Positions 1 to 13,034 of a DNA stretch of 64,000 bases are shown here, one piece after another. The DNA is from Styela clava (lineage: Eukaryota > Chordata > Ascidiacea > Stolidobranchia > Styelidae): positions 8,671,001 through 8,735,000 of the forward strand of contig NC_135258.1 of NCBI RefSeq assembly GCF_964204865.1. The letters run 5' to 3'. Under the pieces are notes generated by a model, which was not told the DNA's origin, did no database searches, and worked only from the letters and a program-made list of their open reading frames with translations. The translations under genes and the position numbers were made by a program. Each line of letters opens with the position of its first letter. The first letter of the stretch is position 1.

Positions 1-599
1 AAAAATAAAATCATTACAGACGAAATAAAATATCCAAATCAGCGCCGATTCGCAAAATAATAGATTTAAGGTCTTAATTCTCTTTTATTGACAACTAGGA
101 ATTTGGGAATCAGGTTCACTCATTTGACAATGACAATGATACGTAATTACATTTACGTTTTACTCAATCAACGACGATGATAGCAGTTAAAACTAAATAA
201 AAAATAAATAAAACTGCAAAATAAAAAGAATAAATTCTAATTTTGAATTTCATGTGCGTGAGATCCATTTCGAACATTACGTTCTTTCTTAGATTTTAAA
301 TTTTAACCCCTCCTCTCACTTCTCCCGAGCGCCGTCCTCCCACTTTCCGCGGTCTTCGCTTAGCCAAGTCAAATATTACGTCCGTGTTTTGTGGGGCTTT
401 GAACGGATTAATGCATTTTCAGATAGAGCGTCCGTACTTACGTAATTTTCTACTTACGATGATGAGGATTGGAACAAATTAATTCCGTTCCTTATTTATG
501 GTACACATGGTAAGAAGAAAGAATAGAGAAATACCGAATTAAAACTACAAATTTTTCGTATTCAGAGACTTTCGTAGGTAGAATTTCTAGGTGCGGCCC
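1..599. other. AT-rich intergenic sequence, no gene seen
   Basis: No open frame or splice-site pattern that resembles a gene is visible. A short C-rich stretch around 308-365 stands out from the AT-rich background, but I cannot assign it. Confidence 0.4.
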
Positions 600-1850
600 G
601 CGGCTTCACCCAGTTACTTGCATTTGGCCCGCCTGTAAAAAAGGTGGCACACCCATGATATACATATTTGAGTCTTGGAAAGTCCGATAGAGCATATTAT
701 TACGTAACAAATGCAAGTTTCGCCGCTGCCAAAGTTTAGTAATAAACGTGCCAATTGTTTTGTGTCTTGATTAGGGATGGCGGAATCGAGTCCGGATTCG
801 ATTACAGAATCGATTCTTCGCGGAATCGACTAGAATCGATTCCAATGCATCGAAATCTATTCTCGAGGTCAAAACTTTGATTGCAAACAATGTATAACGT
901 TTTGTGGCAATTTCTTCACATATATGTATAAACTGCTTTACTGCTATGTTGAGCTGCTACGCCGCGAACTTCACTATATATATAATTTTCGCTAGAAGGC
1001 TTTTACGTTTATTTATTTTTAAAATCTCTGTGGGTTCTGAGGGATTCGTTTTTTTGTGCTTTTGTCTCCAGATTGGATACCCATACTAATTAGTTTCGGC
1101 CTTCTTGTCCGTCCATATATTTGGACATCGTTCTCTAGTTTGATTTCATTTGGTATTGCTTCGGTGGGTATGTTTTCTCGGTAAGATATGTCGAAGAATC
1201 GAGAACCGGAATTTTATGAATCGGATAAGAATTGAATACTTGTAAGTAGTCATACTCGGTATCCATAGTCTTGATCGACAAACGATCCTACAATGACTTT
1301 TGCAGTACGGGAAAATTATTGTCTCACTTCAAGAGTAGTGCGATAAATTTTATTCGCAACGGTAGCAGTGGCATCAGAATGCCGAATTTTTTCTAATTCC
1401 ACGCGAGCGAAGAATCGGAAGAAATTATAAATTAGATATATACTGAAGTTTGAGCAGTCATGTAACATTTATAGTTTGAAAATATTTATTTTCGCTGCTA
1501 AGATATCACATGGATACTTGGCAATGTTTTATAAGGAATTTTCAACGACTTAAAATTAAGCAGGCATTAGATCTGATCTGTATGATTTGAGTAAATCTTA
1601 AATAAATTATGAAACATTTACTCCGGGTACAATTACATAATCAAATTAACAAATTGAATGGAGCGTAAAAATATAAAGAACTAGAGCCGAGCTTATTGGC
1701 AGCCGGGGAATTTTTTGTATGCGTGTGTGCAGTTATCTGCATGTTCAGTACTCCTTCGTTTTTGTGTATGACCTTATTATCGATCAGTCGATCCCGAGCT
1801 ATTTTGAAGATGGTAGTCTATCGCGGTCGAAAACAGGTTGGCCACCCCTG
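600..1850. mobile_element. Decayed hAT-type nonautonomous element (same family as 28458-29198)
   Basis: The right end at 1833-1850 reads as a hAT-like terminus (caggttggccacccctg). Blocks near 665-720 and 1260-1420 match the element at 28458-29198 in the same order. Another copy of the right end is at about 12569-12653. The left end is not clear. The block 770-1240, rich in gaatcgattc-like motifs, interrupts the similarity and is probably a nested insertion. No transposase reading frame is present. The open frame at 1719-2093 runs across the terminus and is not a gene. Confidence 0.55.
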
Positions 1851-2961
1851 AATAGTTTATCTTGTAAAATAAAAATTGAACATTTTGTTTTGAAATGCAA
1901 TTTCGCGGCATTTGGAGTGGGACATAAATTTTTACTTTATTTCCACAGCACATACCTCTTGAATAATTTACTGAAAACTGAAATGTCTGACTTGCTACCA
2001 ATAATTCTTTCATCAAATGAATCAACCGAGATAGATGAAAACTCGCGCTTGTACCTTGAATTGGATAACTTCGACTGCGAAGAGAGTCTGTAGAGAGATT
2101 CTTCAGGATATATATTGTTATATATCAGTGGCTGCTTTTATCTAGTCTTGTTCGGAGCAAAAGGCACGAGTAAGCGTCGTATTACGTCATTATACAAAAA
2201 AATTTGTAAATTTTGTACAATTTGGAACTGGCAATGCCCTTGCTTCATAATACCCTATAAAATTTGAAAATATATGAATGACTGGCATGTTGTATGAGGG
2301 TAAAAAGTCATATTGTCCCTTCATGTGTAGAAAACGCGCACGGAGCGAAGTAACTGTTAACGATCTTTCGTCTCGGTTTGTTACACATGGTATAGGCTTA
2401 TATATTTCTCACAATACAAATTATGCTATACAAATTATTCTTTTTTTATATCTGTTTCTGTATATCTGTTCTGCAGCTCGTTTATTGATCCAGAATGTTT
2501 CAGATAAATTAAAACATGGATAATATCAACACAATCTCTTCCATTAATATAGTTTCCTTATACTTACTAGGTAAAAGTTTCAATACAAATAAACAGTAGA
2601 TTGTACTTACTTAGTACAGTACTTTGTCCAAATAGACTACATAAAAGGAAGAAAACAAACTTAACCGTGATCATTCATTTGGTACACGATGATCCAAAAA
2701 TAAGCAACTGTGAACAGAAAAAAAACTATCCATCATATAGTATTCAGACTTTGGTCACTGAGGTTCCGCTGTTTGAGCAATAGGAAACACAGTGTCGAAG
2801 CATGGCTAGTATTTTTAATTTCATTTTGATTCCTTCACGGTTTCTTTTCTCTGTGGAAGTACTGTCAGACAACGATCGATGACGTTGTATAATATGTTGT
2901 CGAGAACTGTAGGCTACATATTATGTAGATATTATATCCGTGTAAACTGCAATACGTTAAA
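1851..2961. other. Intergenic sequence upstream of the sulfotransferase-like gene
   Basis: Only short open frames without recognisable similarity or splice context are present. I see no defined promoter elements. Confidence 0.35.
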
Positions 2962-4203
2962 ATGAAAATCATATGTGCTGGATTCTGGAAAACAGGTACA
3001 AAAAGTTTGGCGGAGGCTTTGACAATACTGGGATATAAAGTATACGACTATGATTATCAACTGTTCGAATTTCCTGATCTATGGAATAAGTTATTCGACG
3101 GAGAAATTACGGACGATAAAATTCGAGAAGAATTAAAGAATGTTGACGCTTTAATTGATGGACCTGTAATTGCTTTTTGGGAAGACATATCGAGGGCATT
3201 TCCAGAGTCAAAGGTGATTTTAGTTTAAATAGATTAAGGTTTAATATTTGTGTCAATTGCATGATTGATGACTTTTATTTAGATATATAGATATCTGATA
3301 ATCAAGGAGTATAACAAATTAAAATTTTGAAATCTACAGGTAATTCTGACGACCAGAGATGAAAATAAATGGTTTAACAGTTTAATAGGAATGATGAATA
3401 AAACACCAGCGATTTTTAAGTATTTCTACCCTTTAATGATCTTGACACCGACAGGAAGAAAATTCCTGGGAACTGGTTCGCGGGTTTGTAAGTTGAATTT
3501 GTCATAATCATAAATATTCCAACAACATTGCTGTATAATGAAACTAATTTCATAACTCATTTTAGCCAAATTAATGAGCGTTGGTTCGGGACTGTAAATG
3601 AATATTAGTCAGACTACGGTATTTAAGTTGAATTCATCATTTTTTTTAATTGTAATAAGACTTTATGAACATCCACATGCCAAACGGTGCTTGTCTAAGT
3701 GATAGGGATTTTGTATTGTCTTGTCGAGTGCTTTATTATATTATAAAACTCCTAACCGCAAAATAACCAATGTCTGGATAGCAGATGACTGAGAACCATT
3801 GATAGTTAGGTGCATGCCCTTTCATACCATGTAATTTACTGGATTTTTGAGCATTGTTACCAGTATTGTTGATACTGACTTGATTTCAATAAGTAGGTCA
3901 CAATAAATTTCAAAGTTGCACATGCGTTTGTTTATTTTTTAAAGTCTAATACTTATATATTTAGGGTCATATTGTTTGGGAGATGACAATTGGAATTTTG
4001 AATTGGAACAATTGGATGGAAAAGATATTCCAGATATTCCGTATCCACACAAAAATAAGGAAGGCGCACACTTTGCTGCTGAAGGAGGTCCACAGCATCC
4101 TAAATTTAGGCAATTGATGCTGGAATTGATGTTTTTGTTGGGCATATTTGCATCGATCATTTCATACATTTTCTACATACTGTATATTTATATTTGTACT
4201 TGA
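2962..4203 (+). CDS. Sulfotransferase-like P-loop protein (Sulfotransfer_4 type), three exons
   Basis: Exons 2962-3213, 3340-3487 and 3965-4203 join in phases 0 and 1 to give 212 residues. Exon 1 begins with a P-loop (GFWKTGTKSLAEAL), the 5'-phosphosulfate-binding loop of this family. Exon 2 opens with VILTTRDENKWFNSL, the usual 3'-phosphate-binding strand. Exon 3 carries a family-like end (DIPDIPYPHKN) followed by a hydrophobic segment at the C-terminus that could be a membrane anchor. By family it would transfer sulfate from PAPS, but the substrate is unknown. The part normally lying between the 3'-phosphate site and the GW...FLG region is much shorter than I expect. Either an exon in the 3488-3964 intron is missed, or the gene is truncated and decaying. 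An AATAAA lies at 4557. Splice sites are well supported; function is less so. Confidence 0.6.
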
Positions 4204-4556
4204 AAATTGCCGGAGTGCATGAGAGTCTGTACATAGAAAAGACTGACTTTCTTGTAAATAGGCTGATGTTTTACTCATTATGAAGCAAAGTCCGAGTAAA
4301 CATCGTTGTAAAAAGTTATGCAAAGCCCATAAAGGTGGTGTCTATGATAACCGTTGTTATTGGACAATGTAGACAATTTTTGCATGAGAACATTTTTCTC
4401 ATAAAGAGTAATTTTATGAAATCATAAGTTCGCATTCAGGTCCGAATCAAAATTGAAAATATGTAATCTTTTTAAAATTATTGCTGTGAAATGATATGCT
4501 TTGTTTAGTATTCAAATACTTTATGTGGAATTAAATGCTACACACCCATAGATTTC

Positions 4557-4562
4557 AATAAA
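4557..4562 (+). terminator. Candidate polyadenylation signal AATAAA
   Basis: A canonical AATAAA about 350 bp after the stop codon of the sulfotransferase-like gene. The motif is common in AT-rich DNA, so this is positional inference. Confidence 0.35.
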
Positions 4563-4881
4563 TTGTTTTATCCTTTCAGTCAGTTGCAGTTCAGTAAGTT
4601 TGTTGCTTATGAGTAGTTTTGTGTAGAGTAGGTTGAGCTTGATCGCTACGTGAAATCAAGAGGTAATCCTTCAAATATTCTATAATTAATACAGCCACTA
4701 ATGATAGGTGATAAAAGCGTTCAAAAGTGCCGTATATGCCGTAAAAATCGTTTCACTTCATTAATTATTTTAATAGTAGCTATGTTAGGGGAGATTCTTG
4801 GTTATATATATGGAATGGAGTAGCGAGTAGATAACGATATGTGTATTTCAATGGTTTTTAACCACTTATTGTTAATAGGCC

Positions 4882-5066
4882 GCTCCAGAAGTGTGTGTAC
4901 CATGGAGGTAACTACTAATTTTGTTCGCCTACCTTAATTCAAGTTGTGTAATGGGACTGAAACTTGGCTAACACATACGGTCCCCGCACTTGTAAAATAA
5001 CTAAAAAAGGAAAATCGGTATAAAATTATAGCCTAACCATAACCTGGTACACACACTACGGGAGTA
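4882..5066. repeat. Diverged copy of the palindromic repeat family
   Basis: The two ends are inverted (ctccagaagtgtgtgtacc near 4884 and ggtacacacactacgggag near 5043) and include the family's cctaaccataacctggtac block. This copy is longer and more diverged than those at 47315 and 58082. The rest of the spacer 4204-5912 shows no gene. Confidence 0.55.
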
Positions 5067-5912
5067 CAGTTAATAGTGCGTGTTATTTGCCTGAAACAAA
5101 ACCGGATTTTATTTTCCTCCATATTTTCATGCAACGTTTTATGCAAAAAAGTTGATGCATATTACCACCCATGCTCAAGTGTCGATCGCCTTTGTTTTAT
5201 CGTTTTTAGTTAGTGGGAAATTTGGTGTCAGCACATATATATATTTGCGTTACGGGTTTAAGTGTATTTCGGTATCTGTTATTTGGATCAATTCGATTGC
5301 GTAACTTTACAATACTGTATATATACTAATAATTGACATCACAGTCTTTGTGCGCTTGTTTGCCTTTGAAGGACTGAAACCTGTCAGTTGGGGTTTGCTC
5401 CTAACTGGAACCTAACATCTAACATACCGATCTCACACTCCTTGAGGGAGCAACTAGAGTGGTGTTGTTCTTTCGATTTGTCATTGTCTAACCAAATTCC
5501 ATGTTCTTAACCAGCACATGTGTTTTAACATGTTTGCGGTTTATATTTTGCATATCTAATAAAACTGTAAAAAAATTTGCAGTGAGTGAAGACAAGAAAT
5601 ACGAAATAGAATATGCAATAAAATAGAATACATAGAAAGCATATATATATACCACTTTTATCAAGTGCCATTATTTGGGCGCGAAAAAACCACACGAAAA
5701 TAATGTCGGTCGTTAAGTAGTTAGACCAATTTGATTCAGAACTACTGTTAAGTTGCAAATATATGCCAACTATAACATAAATCGACAGAGTAAACGAAAT
5801 AATGCTACTACAGTTCTATCATACGTTCCTAGCGCGAAATAGCTGTCTAATATGGGCATGTTAACGTCACGTAGATGATGTTGTTTCGGTGACCACACTT
5901 TTAATGTCTTCT

Positions 5913-8900
5913 TTAGTACTTTGCCTTTGAGTGGATTCCATTTTGTTTCTCATTAGGCGTTATGATTTGTAAAAAAGCAACAAGAAATGCTGAAATGAGT
6001 GACAACATCGAACTAGCGTAAAATGGAATATCGTATGATCCAGTCAAGTCCACAATGATTCCAATTAACGGGGGAGTTGCAATTATAAAGATTCCGACTA
6101 CTACAGCTCGTAGACCTAATGAACTTACGAGTTTTTCTGTTCCAAATAAATCAGAAAGTATTGTAACAGCAAGGGCGCCCCGCGATCCGACGCAAGTCTG
6201 GAAAAATAAAATTTATAATATTTTATTCATTCCAATCATTTTGTGCTATAAATTAAGGTATTTTACAAGTAAGAATGGCCTTACGAATAGGGTTTTGTTT
6301 CTTATCAGTTCTAAAAACCGCCTGTTTTAAAACAAGAACTTATGTTAAATCAAATTTTTTCTGTATTTTTTACTGAATTACCCCTTACATCGCCGTGAAA
6401 CTACGCCAAAATGTTGCGTTCTGGCAGCTGCACACGCTGCCGGAATAATATTTTAAAAAATAATAAAAAAAATTTACTTCGACTTCCACTCAGCTTTAAT
6501 TAATACCAAGTAATGCCACCTACACAAATTTTATAAGATTTTAACAGGAATGCTTATCCGATATTTCAGGGAGAAGCTTTGAGTAAACAAGGGGAAAAAA
6601 CATGCAATATAGCTAACTCACGGGCCTACTACAATCTAAAAGCAGCTGGATCGGGGGCCCGTCCGCTCGCCGGCAACCTGCAGGTTCGAATCAGAGCCGG
6701 ATTCAGACGATGAGATACCACATGCTAATTGAGGGGCCCTGTAACAATGACGTCACAAGCAAGTTAATTAAATAAAACATAAAAGTACTTACGGCGTATG
6801 TTACAGTAACTGCAATTATGGCATAGACACTTTGAGTAAATGGAAATATGAAAACAGCGACAGCCTGGATACATGCCACACCCACAAAATAATATGTTCG
6901 CCTTATTGGAATTGGTCCGATGTGTGTCAAAGTGGTTACGTAGCCGGAAATCGGTCGCAGTATCAAGTCCACAACCGCAACAATTGATGGTAAAGATGCA
7001 GCGATATAGTTGTCCACTTCTTTATATTGCGCAAATCGAACTAAATACACACCAATAGCCACCATGGCTGCCATATCGCAACCCGATGCAATTGCATAGA
7101 CAGGGAAAGTATATGATCTCATCAGATCCAAATCGATTAGTTTTCTATTAGCATTTGTCATTTTCTTGTTAATTTTTGAAGACACCATTAAAAGACAACT
7201 TGGTATGGCGTTCAACACGACTCCACCAAGCAAGAGATAAGCCCCTCTCCAGCCGTAGATGTCAATCCACAGTTGCAAAAGAGGCGATAAAGGTATTGCT
7301 GATAGAGCACTCCCCATTGTCACAATGTTAATGTATAATGATTGTTTTTCTTTGAAACGCATTCCTATCAAAGCTACCGTTGGAACGCCAACGAATCCAA
7401 ATCCAACACCTGAAAAAAGTATAAAAGTCTGACATAGAATATTTTCTATCCCGATTCTATCATCCGTTTTATTTATTTTGTTTCTATCAATTGCTTTATC
7501 GCCCATTATGCTGGTTATGGAGTCGGAATAAACTTATACCTAAACTTGTTATTTATGTTTTTGACCCTTGACCCTTATGCTGAATCTCTGTGGAAGTATT
7601 TATAAATAATATTCCAGCGTGATCATTTCGCTGGAGTAAAAACCAAATGAGCTTATATCACATTTGAAGGGGAAAAAATAGCATTTTCAAAATCTGTACA
7701 GCTTTTCAAACCCAAACATGGACATAACAATAATATCAAAAGTAAATCAAGCTTTACAGCCCAGATTGAAAGATGGCCCCTGATCCACAATAAAAAGGAA
7801 TCCAATAAGTACATTTCTGAAACATTTAAAACGTAGGATACTTTGGTATTGCTGTGTCAATATGGCGGACACCGGAACGTCGTATGTGTACCAGGTTAGA
7901 GTTATTTCAGGTACAAATACTACAGTCACTAGGCTGGTCCTCAAACTCGTAATAGAACTAAAATAAGAATAAGGAATAAATTATGGCCTAACCCTAACCT
8001 GGTACACATACTATGTTTAGGTGTCCGCCATCTTGGTTCGCATACTGCGGGAGCGCCCAACTATCATACCTGTCATAATACCGACGGTACCATGAACCAC
8101 TGAAATATGCTGGGAGAACGAACATCCTATGAAGCCCACAGAAGCCAAAATTGTACCGAGTATTATGGTTTGTCTAAATCCCAAACGATTGGTCAAAATA
8201 GATGCGAAAGGACCTAAAATATATATAAATAAAAAATTTGATTTATATTTTGTCAAGACACTTTTTTTATTATTTGAAAAGTTATTGAACTTGGTTGAAG
8301 CATTTAAATCAAATATTCGATTTGTCAATATTTGTCACAACCACGTAGTTCGGCTTATCCCGCAGTCGGGTCGGGGCTTTAAAAAATTGAATATATGTTT
8401 TAATTAAATTACGGCATTGAGCGTACTGGAATGCCAAAAATATGATGTTTATTTTCCAAGGCTCAAATAATATACTGTCGACATCTATATGTAATATCAA
8501 AAAGTTTTCATTTACAGCTGTAATTGAATGACGTCAATGCGAACCAACAAATTTGCGAGAACCGATAAGTAATCATTCATATTTCATACTCACTAACAAA
8601 AATAATATCATCAAGGCTGTATGTGCAAGAGTTTGTTTAGTGAGTATGAATGGTATTTCCTTCGTACTTACCCTAATTCGACCCTCCAAACATTAATGAA
8701 ATTGGATGATAACAATTTTTAAGTTATGAATTTCAGTATGTTTGTCCGAAAATGTCACGTCTATTTAATCGTGTGACGTTACCCCTTCAGTGGCCCGCCA
8801 AGTCACGAATTGTTGCAAATAACACACTAGTACTAAAAAGGTCATAACAAAACCGACTGTAGTTCATTTTAATAATGGGTGACTACTACTCTAACTATGA

Positions 8901-9933
8901 TATATCGGTTACACAGATATTGGCAGAAGGCAGTTACAACGCTCCATTCCACGCATCATGTCTCGTTACTGCTGTTCCCATTCGCAGGTGCATCAATTAA
9001 CCAGAAGAGGGCGCGGAATGTCTTTTTGGGGGAATAAGAAAACTAGTTTATGCTCCCCCTCCCCAAACAAAATGCAGCTTGGAAAACAAAATTTGTTACA
9101 TAACATAATAAAATACATAATAAAAGAGTCACTTTAATGCGGTTGAAAGCCGATCGAAAAAGTATGATTCCCTCCCTAAATGTGGAATTCCCTTGGAAAC
9201 TTTTCCTTCAAAATCGTCGAAAGATTTGCTGTATCATAATAAACGTTTTTCGGTAGTTAATATGCATGCGAATCCGAACAACAAAATTCCAACCAACGGG
9301 AAAAACACGGGAAAGATGCAACAGCAAGTATCTCACAGCAAGTTGGTGCATACATTGTTCATTTATATACATTCTTATTTTCAAATATAATAAAATGTTG
9401 ACCTATTCACTAAAATGGTTCGCCATGCCTGTCCCGGGATAACGATAATTTGATACGAAATCTTTGTCAAAATGGCGCAAACATATCTGATTTATCGACA
9501 TTTTGATGGATTATTATTGACTATATTTCACAAATTAACATTTTAGAATATTGGTATTAGAGGCCACATCAATTTCGGGAATCAGTTTTAGAGATGACCA
9601 TGACAAAAACATCTATAAAGGCCAGAGGAGACACGACGACGGAAGTCTGGTATGAAATGTAAACGAAGATCCCTGGTTATTACGCAATTTATTGTCAATG
9701 TTCCAACTTTGTGTCACTCACTGTTCATTATATATCTAACTATAAAATTAAACTTCAGACTCACCGACAAGAAAACCCGACCCCACAGCTAACGAAGTCA
9801 CAAGTGATGCCTGGCTAGTAGTTGCATCCAACTCCTGTTCATAATGAACAAGGAATACACCAAGTGATCTCATAGGTCCGATAGTTAATGCGTAAATGCA
9901 AAACCCAGCGCTTATGGTGAGAATCGCACTCAT
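5913..9933 (-). CDS. SLC16/monocarboxylate-transporter-like MFS permease, copy A
   Basis: Read on the minus strand, exons are 9933-9765, 8213-8070, 7409-6793 and 6197-5913, joining in phases 1, 1 and 0 into 404 residues. Exon 1 holds TM1 and the loop with GPMRSLGVF. Exon 2 has GPFASILTNRLGFRQTIILG. Exon 3 carries several membrane helices and RPISGYVTTL. Exon 4 has TPPLIGIIVDLTGSYD. This order and these motifs match SLC16-type 12-helix plasma-membrane transporters of monocarboxylates and related solutes; the substrate cannot be read. The start is the ATG conserved in all three exon-1 copies, just inside a GW...V-like region, so an upstream N-terminal exon or a trans-spliced leader is possible. 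In this copy an in-frame TGA lies upstream of that ATG. Exon lengths 1 to 3 are identical to copy B. The last exon is 30 nt shorter than in B. Confidence 0.8.
6640..6720 (+). repeat. tRNA-like SINE fragment with a box B motif
   Basis: The stretch ending in gcaggttcgaatcagag contains a good RNA polymerase III box B and resembles the box B part of the SINE at 38587-38918. It lies in the last intron of transporter A. No complete tRNA cloverleaf was found. Confidence 0.4.
7853..8056. repeat. Inverted pair of palindromic-family repeats
   Basis: A block at 7858-7912 (atggcggacaccgg ... gtgtaccaggttagag) is the reverse complement of 7980-8050 (aacctggtacacatac ... gtccgccatcttggttcgc). The pair therefore forms a large imperfect hairpin in the intron between exons 2 and 3 of transporter A. 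Confidence 0.65.
8214..9764. other. First intron of transporter A, no recognised content
   Basis: The 1.55-kb intron has only short open frames. On the minus strand, 9230-9340 has one open stretch with a hydrophobic run (FPVFFPLVGILLFGFACIL) that looks membrane-like but lacks a clear exon structure. Confidence 0.35.
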
Positions 9934-10212
9934 GATGACGACTTGCTTACACAACCGCCTGTTGAAGCGACCAACTCAAAATGATTGTCGTGGCAACACA
10001 GATAAATTTATAAACCCAGCAACAGAAATGTGCGATTTCTACTCGCGCGATAGGCTGGAAATATATTTTTTCGGATATGTGACGTATGGAGAAATTACGA
10101 GGTATATTGTGACAGTATGTGCTGTGCAATAAAACTCACAATGAAAATACAAATTATGGATCAGATACTACTTTCACAGGGACGACCAACCCTGGTCAGG
10201 ACATGCAATGAG

Positions 10213-10903
10213 TAGGGCTGAAAATTTTAGGGAAAACACTTTGACCGTTAACCGGGTAAAATTAACCGGTTAACCGCCGCGTGACGTTTGACGTAATAAT
10301 TATAATTTCAGCTTGTTACGTCACAATGGTTATAAAGCAATTTCACGTGTTCCTATCCCGGTATCGCTCAAAATTATTCACGAATCGAGATAGTTTCATG
10401 ATGCCTATGCCGCAGAAAATAGGCAGCGTGGTTCGGGCATGTGGAAATATTTTAGAAAACCCGATTCCGTTGTTAAACGTCATTTATGTGACAAATTTTG
10501 AGTGTTCGATGTGCAAATTCTACTTCGAGATATATATAATAAAGAAAAACGGCATCAACTGCACACCCATTGTATGACATTGAATATCCGATTTTGCAAT
10601 GAAATCGTGAACAATATATTTCGAAATCGACCGACTGATTCGGATTCGTCATTGTAAATTTTCATTATCAGCAACCTTGGTGCTTCCATTATTTTTCACA
10701 TTTATTGATTCCTTACCCACACAGTTAGTAATATTTTTTTGAATCAAACGCCGCGAAAGATAAATTTGCGATGACGTAATCATATTTGACGAAATTGTAC
10801 GGTATAAAGATGATTGGTACCATTGATGTCAGTTAACGGTTAAAATAAATCATAACCGTTAACCATATGAAATCGGTTAACCGGTTAACCATTCCCAGCC
10901 CTA
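10213..10903. mobile_element. hAT-type nonautonomous element with perfect 8-bp target duplication
   Basis: The 691-bp element starts tagggctga and ends cagccctag-like (cattcccagcccta). Subterminal ggttaaccggttaacc motifs are present in inverted orientation at both ends. The 8-bp sequence gcaatgag flanks it perfectly (10205-10212 and 10904-10911), which is the hallmark of hAT insertion. No transposase is encoded; the open frame at 10281-10577 shows no similarity I recognise. Confidence 0.8.
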
Positions 10904-11200
10904 GCAATGAGACTTGTACACTATTTAACAGTTAACAGGTATACTATACTGCCAGTTCAGGGCCAATGAAAGCACGTCCGCAAGCGTTTTTTCGGCAAAG
11001 TTAGGAAAACATGCAACAGCATTCATACATAACGAATTCGATTGGCGAAGAGGGCACAATTTTATATCGTATCACGAAGATTGTATTCACATTCCTTTCA
11101 TTTACGTTAAAAGTAATTGGAGATGCGTCTAAAGATACTGGTATTGCTTAGCATGAGACTAAGTACATGCCACAATGATATATTATATAAGAGTATAGAC

Positions 11201-12382
11201 CAGGGGTATCAAACACATGGGGTTTCGAGGGCCGTATTGCATTTTGGGAATTGTGCAAAGGGCCGCAAACAGTTTTTGATATATTTCGATAATGTATACT
11301 TGAAGCATATTTTTAGATAAGTGTAGTTTGTAACACATATTGTGAGGTTAAATAAACAGTCAAATAAAGCTTTGTTATTTTTATAAATTCCGAATGCCAT
11401 TTGCATATTAATTGCTCGCATTTCACTATTATTGCAATTTATTGTATTTATTACAAAAAATCATATAAATATTTTTATGTACAACTATCCAAAACATTTC
11501 TGAACAAAGTTTTGATAAGGAAAGAATAACACATACACTAAAAATGACTTAATCTAAATATATATACAGACCAAAAATACTACAGAATTAACCCAATGTT
11601 GTACATATGTCCTAACGTTTGGCATCTCTTTTGTGCCATCAGCCTACTAATATCAGGTTGAAATGATTTTACAGTACCAACTCTAATAAACGAGGTCACA
11701 TGATCATCGGTTAATTTGGATCGTTGAAAATGTTTGATAAATTTCAATAATGCAAAAATATTACATTTATCGTTTCATGTATAGATCAGTAAACAAACAA
11801 ATGACTGACTTCTCGAACTCGACATTTCTCGCCACATTTGGGACATTTCCTACCATTACGTGACATAGGGCTTGATATTGATTTTTAGTAACTAGGTAGT
11901 TGTATAATCATGATAATATACAAACACATATGATAATATACGAACACATAAAACATTTCTGTTTGAAGTAAATCTTTAAATTTGTCATACTGACTGCTGA
12001 GCTTATTCTGATAAGGTCTACTTATATTGTATTCTTTCATTATAATGATGGAAATATGACAAATTAAACAACGAGATTTGCTTTAGAATTTTGAGAAATA
12101 TTGTAACTCCCGTTTTTTTTCGAAATACCCTCTTCTTCATGTACTTTGCGTTTCATTTAATCCCTGAAGTTTTTTTTATTTCACATATTCTTTTGCTAGT
12201 TTGAGGTGTATCCAGAATTGGGTCAAAAGGAAAACAAAAAAATTTTAATTTTTCAAAATTACTTTCAGTAAATTGTCGTTTCCTGTGTGATAACCAATTT
12301 TACTTTAAAAGGTTTGAAAAATGTATTACATTTAGATAAAAAAAAAACTCTGTTCATGCGGCCCGCGAGTTTGACACCCCTG
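11201..12382. mobile_element. hAT-type nonautonomous element
   Basis: The left end reads caggggtatcaaacacatgg and the right end gcgagtttgacacccctg, which are imperfect inverted repeats. The sequence gtatagac occurs at 11193-11200 and again at 12385-12392, two bases beyond the expected end, so a slightly offset 8-bp target duplication is likely. About 1.18 kb, with no transposase reading frame. Confidence 0.75.
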
Positions 12383-12412
12383 TTGTATAGACTAAGTATG
12401 AGTTACGCCCAT

Positions 12413-12857
12413 GAGTTTTGGGCGTAATAGCCGCAACAGAAGATAGTATATCGTCTCAATCTCAACGACAAATAAGCACTTCACTTCTTCTGCAATTATA
12501 TGGCAACGCTACAGTAGTTAAAATTGTAAATTTTTCCCGAGCAATATGATTGATTGAACATGTTGTCGATCTGCATATCCAGTACTCATTCGATTTCGTG
12601 TATGACCTCATTACCGATTAGTCGATCGCGGTCGAAAACAGGTTGTCCACCCCAGATATAGAGTATAGATAGACTGTCATAGACATAGAGAATAACACAA
12701 AGTGAGCTTTGGGCGATACTAGACGCAACAGACGGTAGTGAATCGACTCAACGTCAAATTCAACGCTTCACTGCTACAGCAATTACATGGCAACACTAAA
12801 GTAGTCGAATTGGCAAATTTGTTCCCGAGCAATATTATGATTGATTGAACATGTTGT
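12413..12857. repeat. Diverged direct duplication surrounding a hAT terminus
   Basis: Positions 12413-12566 and 12704-12857 are diverged direct copies. Both run from gag(t/c)ttttgggcg to ttgattgaacatgttgt. Between them, 12569-12653 carries the right end of the hAT family seen at 600-1850 (gcggtcgaaaacaggttg). The arrangement could be a duplicated internal part of an older element. Confidence 0.55.
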
Positions 12858-13034
12858 GGATTTTTCAAGATTGTTGGTTGCTCAAGCTTTACTTTATAAA
12901 CTTGTTTTTTTCATTGCTAATTCTGAATACAAAAAGTTAGCTATTGCATACTTGGACGATTCTTAGAGAATTCGCCGCATAGCAAAAATCGCCTTATTCA
13001 AAAAAGATTCGTTATTTAAGAGCATACCCTAACC

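Noticed and set aside
1719-2093. 124-residue open frame on the plus strand
   Set aside because: It begins inside a hAT remnant and crosses its terminus at 1850; no protein similarity recognised.
6703-7506. A single 267-residue open frame for transporter A exon 3
   Set aside because: The first 33 codons and the last 30 lie beyond clear splice sites (acceptor before 7409, donor after 6793). The exon length then equals that of copy B exactly.
9193-9390. Open frame and an opposite-strand hydrophobic stretch in the first intron of transporter A
   Set aside because: The hydrophobic stretch looks membrane-like, but it has no matching splice phase and no counterpart in gene B.
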